Shown here piece by piece: positions 38,280-49,800 of a DNA stretch of 64,000 nucleotides; within the stretch, counting starts at the first letter, position 1; each line of letters begins with the position of its first letter. The translations under genes and the position numbers were made by a program. Origin of the DNA: Zonotrichia leucophrys gambelii (taxonomy: Eukaryota > Chordata > Aves > Passeriformes > Passerellidae). The notes beneath the pieces are model-generated. The model was not told the origin of the DNA, searched no databases, and saw only the letters and a list, made by a program, of their open reading frames with translations. The DNA is taken from positions 13,289,038 through 13,353,037 of the forward strand of contig NC_088173.1 in assembly GCF_028769735.1 (NCBI RefSeq), written 5' to 3'.

Positions 38280-38800
38280 TCATCCCAGACACGCTGGCGC
38301 TGAACGCAGCCACGGCTGCCCAAGGAGAGAACGCTCAGCCCCACGCACTCCCCGCAGCACCGCAGGGAAGGGAAGGCGGGTCATTCGGGGAAAACCCCGC
38401 GGCAGCGCGGCCCCTCCAGCCCGGCCGAACGGGGAGCGCTCGGGCCCGGGGCAGGCAGGCCCCGCCGGTACCGCGGGCCGGGCGGCGGCAGCGCGCGTGC
38501 GCCGGCAGACTGCGGGCGGGCCGGGCCCGCGGCGGCGCTGACGGACGAGGTGAGCCCGCCCCGCCCCGGCCCGGCCCCCTCCCGCCATCCCCGGGGAATG
38601 GACGGATGGGTGCGAGACTAGGTAGGTGGGTCGGTGGGTGTCCGTCCTCAGCGCGGAGGGGAGCGCCCCCGCCCGGGCCGAGCTGGCGGCGGGGCCGGGC
38701 TGAGCCGGGCGGGGCGGGCTGGTGTCCCCGCTGCGGGCACCCCGCTGGGGGCTCGGCCGTCGCGTTTGGGCCTCCAGCCCCAGGGGTACCTCGGGGGGAG
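38280..38800. promoter_or_regulatory. UFSP2: UFSP2 CpG-island promoter and probable exon 1
   Basis: A dense CpG island. The strong donor gacgag|gtgagc at 38549/38550 is the best candidate end of UFSP2 exon 1. Joined to 40737 it gives no upstream in-frame ATG that I can see, so exon 1 would be non-coding here. In human the protein starts six residues earlier (MVISES before MDIL). The same joined frame here gives VILEA before MDIL but no Met. In human this promoter also faces CFAP96 on the other strand. Confidence 0.6.
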
Positions 38801-38935
38801 GTGCGGAGCCCCCCCGATCCCCTTTCTTCAGTGCCCAGGCTGTGTCACACGGGGGGCAGGGGCGCCTCCCGCACTGACGCCTTGCTATAGCCCCTGCCAT
38901 TCCCATAGCCCTTGGGGGACTCGGCTTGCCTGGCT

Positions 38936-39215
38936 TTAGGCGCGGATTTTTTGGAAGAGGTCATCAGAATGATGCGAGGCTCTTCTCGGTTGTGCCAAGC
39001 AATAGCACAAGAGGCCTCGGGCAGAACATCAGAACATGATGCCCAGGAAGTTTCACCTGAACAGAGAAAGCGCTTCTTTACTGTGCAGTGACGGCCCTGG
39101 AACAGATTGTCCAGAGACAGTGTGGAGTCTCCCTCAGTGCAGAGACTCAGCAACTGTCTGGACACGATCCTGTGCAGTGTGCTCTAGGATGACCCTGCTT
39201 GAGCAAGGACATTGG
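38936..39215 (+). mobile_element. CR1 LINE fragment
   Basis: Contains gaggctcttctcggttgtgc, aggaagtttcacctgaacag, gcgcttctttactgtgcagt, ctggaacagattgtccagag and tgtggagtctccctc in CR1 order. It is a 5'-truncated copy that lacks its own 3' tail because it runs into a SINE. Confidence 0.9.
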
Positions 39216-39376
39216 AACACATCACCCTAACAATAAGGTTGTGGTTTGATGCCCATTATGGGCCATTCAGTGTTGCGCTCATTGTCCTTGTGGTTCCCTT
39301 CCAACGCAGAAGGTTCTGTGATTCTGTGCCGCACTGTGGTTCTTTCCGATTTCACCCATGCTGTGATTCTGTGATG
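39216..39376 (+). mobile_element. tRNA-Ile-derived SINE with CR1 tail (TguSINE1-like)
   Basis: The left part resembles the second half of tRNA-Ile: ctaacaataaggttgtggtt, then tgatgcccattatgggcca, including the B-box region. The right part is a CR1-type end: gtggttcccttccaacgcag and two blocks of ttctgtgattctgtg. This composite structure is that of TguSINE1, known from songbirds. Confidence 0.75.
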
Positions 39377-40366
39377 TCCATGATGAGCCACTATCAAAAG
39401 TAGCTGCTTTTGCAGAGCTTTTCTTTTTATTCATGAATATTATTCTTGCATAGCAATAATTCAAATAAAAACATTTGCAACAACCCAGACAAACATTTTT
39501 TTCATGTTCTGGCTGGGACTTTTGTGAGTCCCACACTCCAAGACCCTGTTAATGCAGATAACTGTGTTGTCTAAAATAATTCAGGATTATGCTTCAGGAG
39601 CCAAACTGTTTCTGGCACTCCAGAATCACTGAAACGTGAAAATCCTTCACCAGCAGATAAACTGTAGTAGATTATTATATTTTAACAGTCATGCATATCT
39701 TGCATATTTCTCTTTAGAATGTTTTTAATGGAAAGAAAATTAGTCCTATGTTGTGGTTTTTATGTTTCATGAGTAGGAATGGCATTGCACATGGAAGTGT
39801 CTCATACCTTGTAAGCAAACAGTTGTGCAGTAAGTCCTTCCAGAGGGTCCTAGTATAGTTATTTTTACAGGTGCTTGGTAGGGTTTTTCTGAGCAGTTTA
39901 AGCACTCTTTCTGTGGACTTTTACAGTGAGCAGTGCCCACACTCATCTGTCACCTTTTGTTCCTCTCTGTACTGCCACAGCTGTTTTTGTCTGGTACATT
40001 GAACTTGATTGGGGATTGATCTATCTGAAAAAGTCCTCTCTAAATAGAAGGGTGTCTTTCCATCTGCTTAAGCTGTGTGGTGAAGTTCATGTTAAAATAT
40101 CTGCAGTGAGCAGTTAGGAGGACACAGAGCAGGGGCTTGGGAAGGGGGAAGAAGCAGCTGGTTGGTTTCTGTGGTATCATAAGCTGCTCTCCTGTCAAAT
40201 GTGAAACTCAGTTCTAGAGGTTGTGTGTGACACACACATACTCCCCCCCTCTTTGTTTTTTTCTCATTTCCCTGAAACTGATTTCCTAACTAAGGAATGC
40301 ATACTTGCAGATGTGGCTAATTACCTTTCTGCTCAATTTTGTCCTTGCTTTACTTGAGCTGGAAGA

Positions 40367-40401
40367 ATATATATATATATATATATATACATATATATAT
40401 G
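40367..40401. repeat. (TA)n microsatellite
   Basis: About 35 bases of alternating TA in UFSP2 intron 1, interrupted by one C. Confidence 0.9.
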
Positions 40402-40736
40402 TGAATGTATATTATGGGAAACATGACATTTGGATTGAAACAATGAGACACAATGACATTTTATCTAAAGTATTTCTATGTGATAGAAGTGTAGATTATG
40501 GCTTTTTTTATAGAGGTAGGAAATGCGTTCCAAGGTGCAGTTGAGGTGCTGGTTGCAGCAACTGTGCGCTGCTGCACCACTCACTTCTCTGTTTATTCAC
40601 TGGCCTTGTGTAACCTGAGCAGCTGCAGTAATTGCTGCTGTGCTTGCACACTCTGGTATAACAGCAGTCAGTTGTGGCTTGAGAGAAGGCATGTTGGAAT
40701 GGCTGTTCATTTTCATTGCTTCTTTTTTCTCCTTAG

Positions 40737-40815
40737 GTAATTCTAGAAGCTATGGATATACTCTTCAGGATCAGAGGAGGCTTGGATCTTGCATTTCAGC
40801 TTGCAACGACTGACG
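40737..40815 (+). CDS. UFSP2: UFSP2 exon 2 (start codon at 40752)
   Basis: Acceptor ttctccttag, donor gtgtgt. The first 15 bases read VILEA in frame before the Met and align with VISES of human, where the start is one exon upstream. If no ATG is supplied by exon 1, translation begins at 40752. Confidence 0.9.
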
Positions 40816-43800
40816 GTGTGTCTATAAGACTGATTTCTTAATACTTACATTAACTTTTATTAAGAAACTATTATATTTATTTTCTTGGCATTTTACCAGA
40901 TCTTAAATGTTCTTCACAAACCTGTAAAGATTACTCTTTATCTCTATAAATTTTCTGACACTCTTTTTCCAACCTGTGTTTTTTGTTTTAATTTGAAATA
41001 AATTTTACATTGACATTTTTCGTAATTTCATTTGCATATACATTTAATTGTGGATATGTAATTGGGATCACTTTTCAGCTTGAAGCTGAAGTTGACTCTG
41101 AAATTCTAAGCAAAGAGAATAACTTTAAGACAATGAATTTTGTTATAATTGGACTGTATTAGTAATACAGTTTTGAGACTGTGGTCTAATCTTTCCAGAG
41201 AAATAGAGAAGGGGAACGAGTTAACAAGTCACTCTAGTGAATTTAGGCAGGATTGGCTACTGCAGTTCATGTGATAGCAAGGGACTGGTCCATAAAGCAT
41301 GAAGGGGCTCTTGTAGTGCCCCATTGTCACAGTAAAGTGTGACAAAGCCCCATTCTGCTCAGGAGGCCTGCTCAGGGCTCTCAGGGGCCATTGAGGTGTC
41401 ACAGGGCAGGATGGGGAAGGAGGCTGTTTTTAGCTCAGCTGTCAGTCATTCTGCATTTTAAAAGGATGTGTCTCCAGCAGAAACACTGAATTCCATCTAG
41501 TGAACCTTGATAAGGAACTTGGGCTTATTTGAGTTCGTGATGTGGAGCAGAAATGTTGAATAGATTGACCTAATCCAAAACAGCATTTTGTGAGTTGCAT
41601 CCTCAGAGAAGGGTTATTTATTTGGCTTTGTCTCTGGTGTAGTGAATTGTAACCACAGTGAAGCAGAGTGGTGGTTGAATTGTCCAAGTGCATGGTATTC
41701 ACACCTATTGATGGGTAAATATGGTACCTTGTTCCCTTTGAAGGGCACTGAGCTTTTCCTTTTGGAGCAATTTTTCTTTGACTTTTCTAATAATGTAGTT
41801 TTTACAGATTTCTAGTGCAAAAGTTATATAATTGTGACTAAATTTAAGTTAATGCATCAGAGAGATACAGCATAGTCTTTGATAACTTGTTAGTACTGTA
41901 TTCAAAGTAATGTTTTGTAACCCTCACAGTAAGGAAAAAAATGTGGCTAATGTGCCAAAGTTACTTTATCATATCCAACTGTGTCATATCCATTACAGGT
42001 TCAGGCTGTAAGGTGTGGGTAAAACACCCTACAAGTTCTGAAAGACAACTGTACATACCAGTAATAAAGTTTCAGGCAAACCAGACTGTGGTGTACAGCT
42101 TTATGTTGGCTGAAATTTGGTCCTCAGCTGGAATGTAGGCCCTGCTTTTCCAAAGATTAGTCTAGGTTTGGATAGTATTTCTGAACAATGATATGAGGTC
42201 AGAAACACATGAGTGACTCAAATTGAATATTTTCAGGATTTTTTTCTAAACTCTAAATATACCTAGAAATTTGTACATGGAAGTTTGTTTGCAGCCATAG
42301 GCTTGGTTAAGACTTATTAGATGTGGTGACAGCAGAGTAGAATATTCTTCTGTAAGTTTGACAGTATCTGAGAGAAACAGTACACTTTTGTTCAGGGAGG
42401 TGTGTGAATGTTTGAGACAGACCTGCTAAGTGAAATCTTACCTCAGTTTTGTTTACCCAGTCATTTTTCTGACCACAACAGCACTTGCATTTTTATTTCA
42501 AGTCATAAAAAATTCTTAAATGTGTGCCCAGCAGCTACAACAAAATGGTGAGAGAATTTTCCAGGCTAATTATATCCTTACTGTGTTTCAGAGGCATCAA
42601 CAAAAAAGGCATTAGGATATGTTTTCAGTGATCTTGAAAACAAGCTGTCCTCCGAGGTTCTTGTATTCAGAATTTGCCACAGTTCAGTCTATGTGTGGCC
42701 TAACAATGGTATGAGCACAGTTCCAGAGCTGACTGACGAGTCTGCATGTAAGGAGATAAAAAAATTTATACAGTAAGTATGTTTAAAAACTGGGGGGGAT
42801 GGTTAACAGATTAATTTCATCTTATAGAAATTTCTCTTTCTGTTGATAATTCAGATTTGATCAAGATGATGAGACCAAACGAAAGCTTGGCAAAAAAAAG
42901 GATAAAAAGTTACAGGATACGGTATGTTTCTAATATATAAGAAAAATATCATTTAAACATTTTTAGACTTGCCCTCCCTAGGCTTTTCTGTACACAAATT
43001 AGCATTGACATGACTTTAAAGAGTGCTTGTAAAAGCATTGAGACTCAACATGAATGCAGAAATCCACCTATGGCAGGTTAGCACATGGAAGTTTGTCTTC
43101 AACCTTACCAGCTTTTTTCTAACCCAAGTATTTAATTAATGAGTTTGATACCAAATACCTGCAATCTTACTTTTGCCTTCTTGGTTCTTACTTTTGTCTT
43201 CTTGTAGCTGGAGATGTAATATTGGTGTCTTTATTCTCTGCAGCAGCAGATAATCAATGTAGACCTCATGTTGGAAATGACATCTTCATTAGCTGCTCTG
43301 GCTCCAGTCATTGAAAGGGAAAAGAAGGAGCACCACTACATAAACATGACATTACCAGTTGATGTTGTTGTATCTGTTTCTCCAGAAGAGCCATGGGGAA
43401 AGTAAGTGTTATCCTGAGCTTGCAATTTTTCAGCCTCATTTCTGCTTTTTCTTGAAATAATAAAGTAAAACTATATTATTCATCAGTTTAATGAAAAGTA
43501 CATAGTATTTTTGTGATGTAATTTTACCTGTATAAATAATAAAAGCTCATATAGACAGCTGTTAACTTCAATAATCTTGAGACATGATCCTTTTGCAGTC
43601 TATAAGAAATTCAGTTTATCAATGTCTGACAGATTTGATAACTCATAACCATTGCTTAGCAAAGAATTGAGAAAGTCAGGAAAATGTTCTAGAAATTTTT
43701 GTCTGTGAGGTGTATAAAAGTGAGAGTTGGGGTGTATTTGATTTGTAATCTTAGCCCTACATTTGGGGGTGCAGGTGGGTAGGTACAGATGGAAAACATT

Positions 43801-46800
43801 TGAGTCTGCCTATGTATTTTTTCCTTGAATTTTTTCCACAGGATTTGACTCTAAATGACACTAAATGGTGTGGATTTGCAAAAAAAAAAAAAAAAAAAAC
43901 CCACACAATTAGTCATATGTTTAATTTTTATTTTGACAAATGCTCATACTGATTGTGTTTCTGATATGAGAGCAGGGTAGCCACATTTGGGAGGACTGAA
44001 TCACTAGGGACTCATTTCTGTGTGCAGACAAGCTTTGAGTAAGGCACAGCTGGGCTCTGCCTTTTCCTGTGGGAGCAGAAGCACTGAAGTAGTGCAGTCA
44101 TCTGACCAGGTCAGATGTGTATTTAGGTATTGCATAACTCACAGCTGTGAGAAAAAATCATTCACAATCACTGCTCTACTTCTGAAATATTGTACTTTGC
44201 AGGGTACAGAATCTCCTAGTGAAAGCAATTCATGGGCAATTAACTGACATGGAAAGATGTATCATGAAATATGTGAAAGGAACATCAATTGTGGTACCAG
44301 AACAATTTCATTTCATGTTACCAGGAAAAAATCACCTCGTGACAGTCTCATATCCTACGGGTATTTCAGATGATCAGCTGGAAAGTTACAGAAAGGTAAA
44401 GCCAAAAAATAGTAAAAGAAGTGGATCTTTTAATTACTGTAATTGAAGCAGTGGTAGGGCTTTCCATTTAGTCAATATAGAACAAATGCTAGCAGATACT
44501 GCTGTATTTTAGATTCATTTTTATTATAACCAAAGCAGTATACTGAATGGACACTTGATTCATTAGAAGTTATTTTACAGAACGTGCCAGATCTCATTTT
44601 TGTGAGGGAACAACAGAAACTTTAAAAGTACATAAAATTTGGTTGATAAATATTTTCTCTAAATTATACTTCCAGTAAAGTATTATTTGAATTTCTCCCT
44701 TTTTTTGTTCTCCTATGGTAAAACATTATTTTACTTTGGGTGTGTTACTACATTCAGCTTTTTACATATGTCCTGAAAGGCTTATTGGGGGTTTTGTTTG
44801 TTTTGGTTTCTTTCTTGGGGTTTTGTGGTGTTGTGGGGTGTTTGTCTGTTTGGAGGGGCTGCTTTTTGTAGCTTGCAGTTGACCAGACTTAGCTAGTTTT
44901 TGGCTGGTTTTTGCCTTTGGGTTGGCACCTATAAAAAAGAATATGGATGAGGTGGAAGAATGTTGAGATGTTCCAGTCCTTTCAGATTGAGACTGATACC
45001 AGTCTAGGTCACACAATTGCATGTACTGAGAGCAGGGAAAGAATATTGTGCAGCTTAGAGGTGTAGAAACTGGGGACTTTTTCTGTGTGAAGCATTACTG
45101 GGTATATAAAACCCAATCTAGCCTTGTGTTTGCAGAGGCCTCAGGCACTGGTGGCACTGCCTGTGTTTCCTGCTCTCTCTCTGCAGTTGGCTCTAACCCA
45201 CTGCTGGGAAGTGTTACTCTAGCTCCTCTAGCTGGGTTCAGTGCTGGGTCATCTGCCTAAAATGCATTACCTGTGTTACACACATTATCCTAGATGATCT
45301 CATCACACCTTTCACTCTTAAGCTCTGTGAAATAAGACAATATATCTCTTTAAATGTGGCTGCTGTGTGGCAAACAGAGCTTAAGAGATTTTAAAATAGA
45401 CTGAATCTGCTTGAACCATAAGCCCAATATCTTTACTTTGTGTCAGTACATGTTATTTGTGTGCTCCAATATCAGTTAAGATTATAATTGGGTGTGTGTA
45501 TCTACATTACTGCCTAGATAAAACTGTAATCCTTTTCTATGATGGTGTATTTTATCAGGCTTTCATAACAAATCTGTTACTCATGGTATTTCCAGTGGGG
45601 CCCCAGCAGCAGGTGTTATGTAACAGGACTGCAGAAAGTAGTGGGTCCTTTAGAAGGGAGGTAAGCCTGCATGAGCTTCCCTGCAGAGGAGAGGTCTAGT
45701 AGTAAACATACCTGCTGAGTGTTTAATTAAGCCTATTTTAGTAATTTGCTATTAAAAGTATGTCTTTATTGCTGCTTACAATGTGGTCTTTCTTTTAATC
45801 CAAAACATGAATTGTGTTTCTTATTTTTATTTGAATTTGCATGTAGGAATTGCATGGGTTATACAATCTGCCTTGTGACAGACCATATTTCAAGAGAGCA
45901 AATGCTTATCATTTTCCAGATGAACCATATAAAGATGGATATCTCAGAAATCCACATTTACATCTTAGTTCACCTGGCATGGAGTCTGGTATGGTAAGTT
46001 TAAATTGAAACGTTTTGCAGAAAGTACCTTTTTATTTTAATTGAGATTTTTTTATTGAAAGAAGTAATTTAGATAGTAAATGATGTGTAGATAAGAAAGT
46101 GAAATAATTGGCTTGACCTTTTAAGCAAAAGGGCTTCTCTGCACAAAATGGCATTGCTTTAATTTGGATTTTCCTAAGAAATAATAATAAATTGGATTTT
46201 CCAGGGAAAATAATGTCCATGATTTTAGCATGTATTCTAAAAATTTTATCAGAACCAGGACAAGAAACTAAAACTAGGAACAAAGAAGTTTAGGAGACAA
46301 AACCAGGTGGAGTAATCATGAGTGAATAGTGACCCTTTGAATCTTCCAAAGAATTGCAGTCCCCAACTGCAATCTTTACGGGGCAAGTGCCAGGTGATAT
46401 GACTTCTCTGCAAACTGGTGCAAGTGTGATGAGAAGCTTGTATGTTCTCCCCTCTGTGCAGGTGTGTTTAGTGCAAGGTGTGTACAGTTACCTGTGTGTT
46501 CTCCCCTCTGTGCAGGTGTGTTTAGTGCAAGGTGTGTACAGTTACCTGTGTGTTCTCCCCTCTGTGCAGGTGTGTTTAGTGCAAGGTGTGTACAGTTACC
46601 TGTGTGTTCTCCCCTCTGTGCAGGTGTGTTTAGTGCAAGGTGTGTACAGTTACCACCACTACATGCAGGACCGCATCGATGACAGTGGCTGGGGCTGTGC
46701 CTATCGCTCTCTGCAGACAATCTGCTCTTGGTTCAAGCACCAAGGCTACATGGACAGACCTATACCAACACACAAGGAAATTCAGCAGGTACAGAACACT

Positions 46801-49800
46801 TAAGGAGATTATTTTATGCTTATTGTCTGTAAAGGTTTGTGTAGATTATGTTTTAAATATCAAATTCGTACATTTTAGAAGATATTTTTTGTCCCTTAAA
46901 TTGGACTGGTGGTTCGGAATTGTTTGTTTTGGGTGACACTATCTGTAGAATAAGATACATTAATGAAATGTTTCCTTGGAATAATGTTATATTAGAAGTT
47001 GTGATATGACATTTTCAGTGTTTTTAACACACAAGGAAATTCAGCAGGTACAGAACACTTAAGGAGATTATTTTATGCTTATTGTCTGTAAAGGTTTGTG
47101 TAGATTATGTTTTAAATATCAAATTCGTACATTTTAGAAGATATTTTTTGTCCCTTAAATTGGACTGGTGGTTCGGAATTGTTTGTTTTGGGTGACACTA
47201 TCTGTAGAATAAGATACATTAATGAAATGTTTCCTTGGAATAATGTTATATTAGAAGTTGTGATATGACATTTTCAGTGTTTTTGTCAAATGAAAAGAAC
47301 AAAGAACCCAATGTGTCATGCTAAAATCAGTTTTAAAACTGGCTGTCATATTCAGTGACAGCTGGATTAGTTCCCAGATGCTACACAGGAATTTACTGAC
47401 AATTTTTGCAGCTTTGCCTCTGACAGTAGTGCACTTTTCCTGATTTTTGAACTCTCCTTCACTTCTTTTGCTGTTTTGAATTTAAATGCATACCTGAATT
47501 GTTCGTTTTTGTTAACAGCACTGAATTAAAACTGTAGGCTTGTAGCTAATACCCATACTTGGGTATGCCTGTCAAGGAATACTGCAATTACCTTCTGTCT
47601 TCTAAATATAATTCTTCATGTTACAGTTATTTACTGAACATTTTTAGTAAAGTTTAATTCATTCCATGAAAGTACATTCATTATGTGTAGCAGGGATGTG
47701 AACACTAAAGGTAAAACCACATTTCCTGAACATTTCTCAATCCACACCTGAATGCTATTGAAATCTGTGCATGCCTGTAGCATATTTAGGCATCTAAAAG
47801 AGGGCAGTAGCCCTCAGAAGACCTTTGGGCTTTGTGTCCTGAGCAGAAAAGGTCCCTCTCAAGTGCTGAATGTAACATAAAAGGCTCAGAATGAAGAAGA
47901 GGTTAAAATAAACCATAACCTGTGACATGGATCAGTAGCCTCTTCCTCAGAGCACTATTTTATGGATGCTTTCCTGAGTGCTTTGAATAGAAATCCAAGC
48001 CTTTCAGTCTGTGAAGTGGCTTCTGCAGTGTACAAATAATGCACTCCATTATTAAAGAGCTCAGAGGCCCCCCTCCCAGCCTGAAGTCTGCCTGTGGACC
48101 TGGGATTGTAGTCTCTGCTCATGGACACAGTTCTGCATTACTGCTCAAAGGGACATTTCCAAAACAGAACCACAGTGAATGATTTCAACATCCACTGGTC
48201 TGCTTTTCAACAGCTAGGTTCAAAACACATGTCCATATATATAAAGCAACTTTGTTCACACAAAGTGGTGGAATTCCCTACTATATGTTGTTGACATTTG
48301 GGTTTCTTCCTCATTGTGATGTTGCAAAGGCACTGGTTGATGCTGGAGACAAGCCTGCAGCGTTTGTTGGCTCACGGCAATGGATTGGTTCGATTGAGGT
48401 GCAGCTTGTTTTGAATCAGCTTTTTGGAATAACATCCAAAATATTGTTTGTCAGGTAAGAATCACTGCCTGTTTAGTAGCTTGGTAATTGCTAGAAAGAC
48501 TGAATGCCTTAAAATGCAAATCACGATGACAGTACATGGGAGAAGAGGTATAATTAAAGAAGAGGTATAATTAACCCTCCATTCCTACCTTTAGTTGTAC
48601 TAAGTGCTCATAGATGAAGGTAGAGTAAAATTTCTTGGGAGCTTTCAGTTGCACTTTCCATTTTCTATAAATTGCTTAATAATATGCAAATTGCCCGGTT
48701 TTATAAAGCTATGGTCAAATGCTTCCACAAGAAATGTGGCTCCCATTGGGTTTGCTTAATCTATAAATTGCTTCATGATATGCAAACTGATATGGAATTC
48801 AGCCTTTGCACCACAATTTTTGATGCAGGCACACAGTCTGATGTCCAGAGAGAACTGAATGTACACTAACAAATAGATTATTACTGCAGCCACAGACCTA
48901 ACTTGTGAGTTTAGGATTGAGGCAAATTGTTGAGAAGTCTGGAAAATAATGTTCTCCTTTATGAATTTGTGTGACAAATAAAGCAAGGAATTTGTTTCCA
49001 TTCTGACAATCTGATGCTCTCATACACAGTGAAGGACCCTACGAAGATATTTGGAACAAAAAGAATAGTCTTTAGCATTTATCAGAAGAAAAACTGTCAT
49101 ACTTTTTATAATTTAGGAAGCACTAAGCTGACTAATAAAACCCTGAACATTTCATAAATACCGTCATGAAATTAAGAACATACACTAACTGTATGTGTGA
49201 AAATACAAACCAAAATGCTTTTCATATGTTGTGTTTATTTAGAGTAAACGCACATTGTAGGTACTCTAAAAGAGCATAGTGATGGGGATGCTTAATGGTA
49301 GGAAAATATTTCAGGTCTTCAATATTTTAATCTTTTTTTTGTTCCAGAGCTTGTACTTGCAGAGGATTCACCTATTATTTATAGAAGCTGTGAAGATTTT
49401 TATTCCTGCATATGAGAATATAGAATACACTCCTTTCTGAACTGGGTAGAATTGCTCATAGTGCTGCTACAAGGGAGCACCAGTTTTTCTCAGGGTTACA
49501 AAAAACCAACATCAATACCATGCTGGGAAAAAGAAACAATCATGCAGCTTTTTCAGTTGGTCACTGGCAGGGGATAGCATTTTTGTCTTGGGCTTATTTC
49601 CAGCAAGCATCTTTAATTCTTTATGGAAATAAGACTTCACAGCTGCACCAGCAACACTGCTACTGCAGTATTATAATAAATTATATTATAATACTGCAGT
49701 ATTATAATAAATGCATCATTTCCCAGTTTTGTATTCTGTCTGCGTGTAATCCATTCCTACTTGGGGAGTAGGCACACAGACTTTCACTGGGTTTTAAAAA

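Larger units (their letters stand above)
38550..40736 (+). other. UFSP2 intron 1 (putative)
   Basis: Lies between the CpG-island donor and the acceptor ttctccttag. It contains the CR1-SINE composite and a TA microsatellite. No coding exon recognised. Confidence 0.6.

Noticed and set aside
38598..38621. ATG near 38598 or 38607 with donor gtaggt as a coding exon 1 of UFSP2
   Set aside because: The first ATG meets TAG before the donor, and the second gives the wrong frame when joined to 40737.
38280..38939. 208-codon minus-strand frame and overlapping plus-strand frames
   Set aside because: GC-rich CpG-island artefact with low-complexity composition and no similarity to CFAP96, which would be expected on that strand.
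46376..46720. Repeat-containing minus-strand frame ([18 protein letters not shown] units)
   Set aside because: It is the antisense shadow of the 54-bp array; the sense frame belongs to UFSP2.
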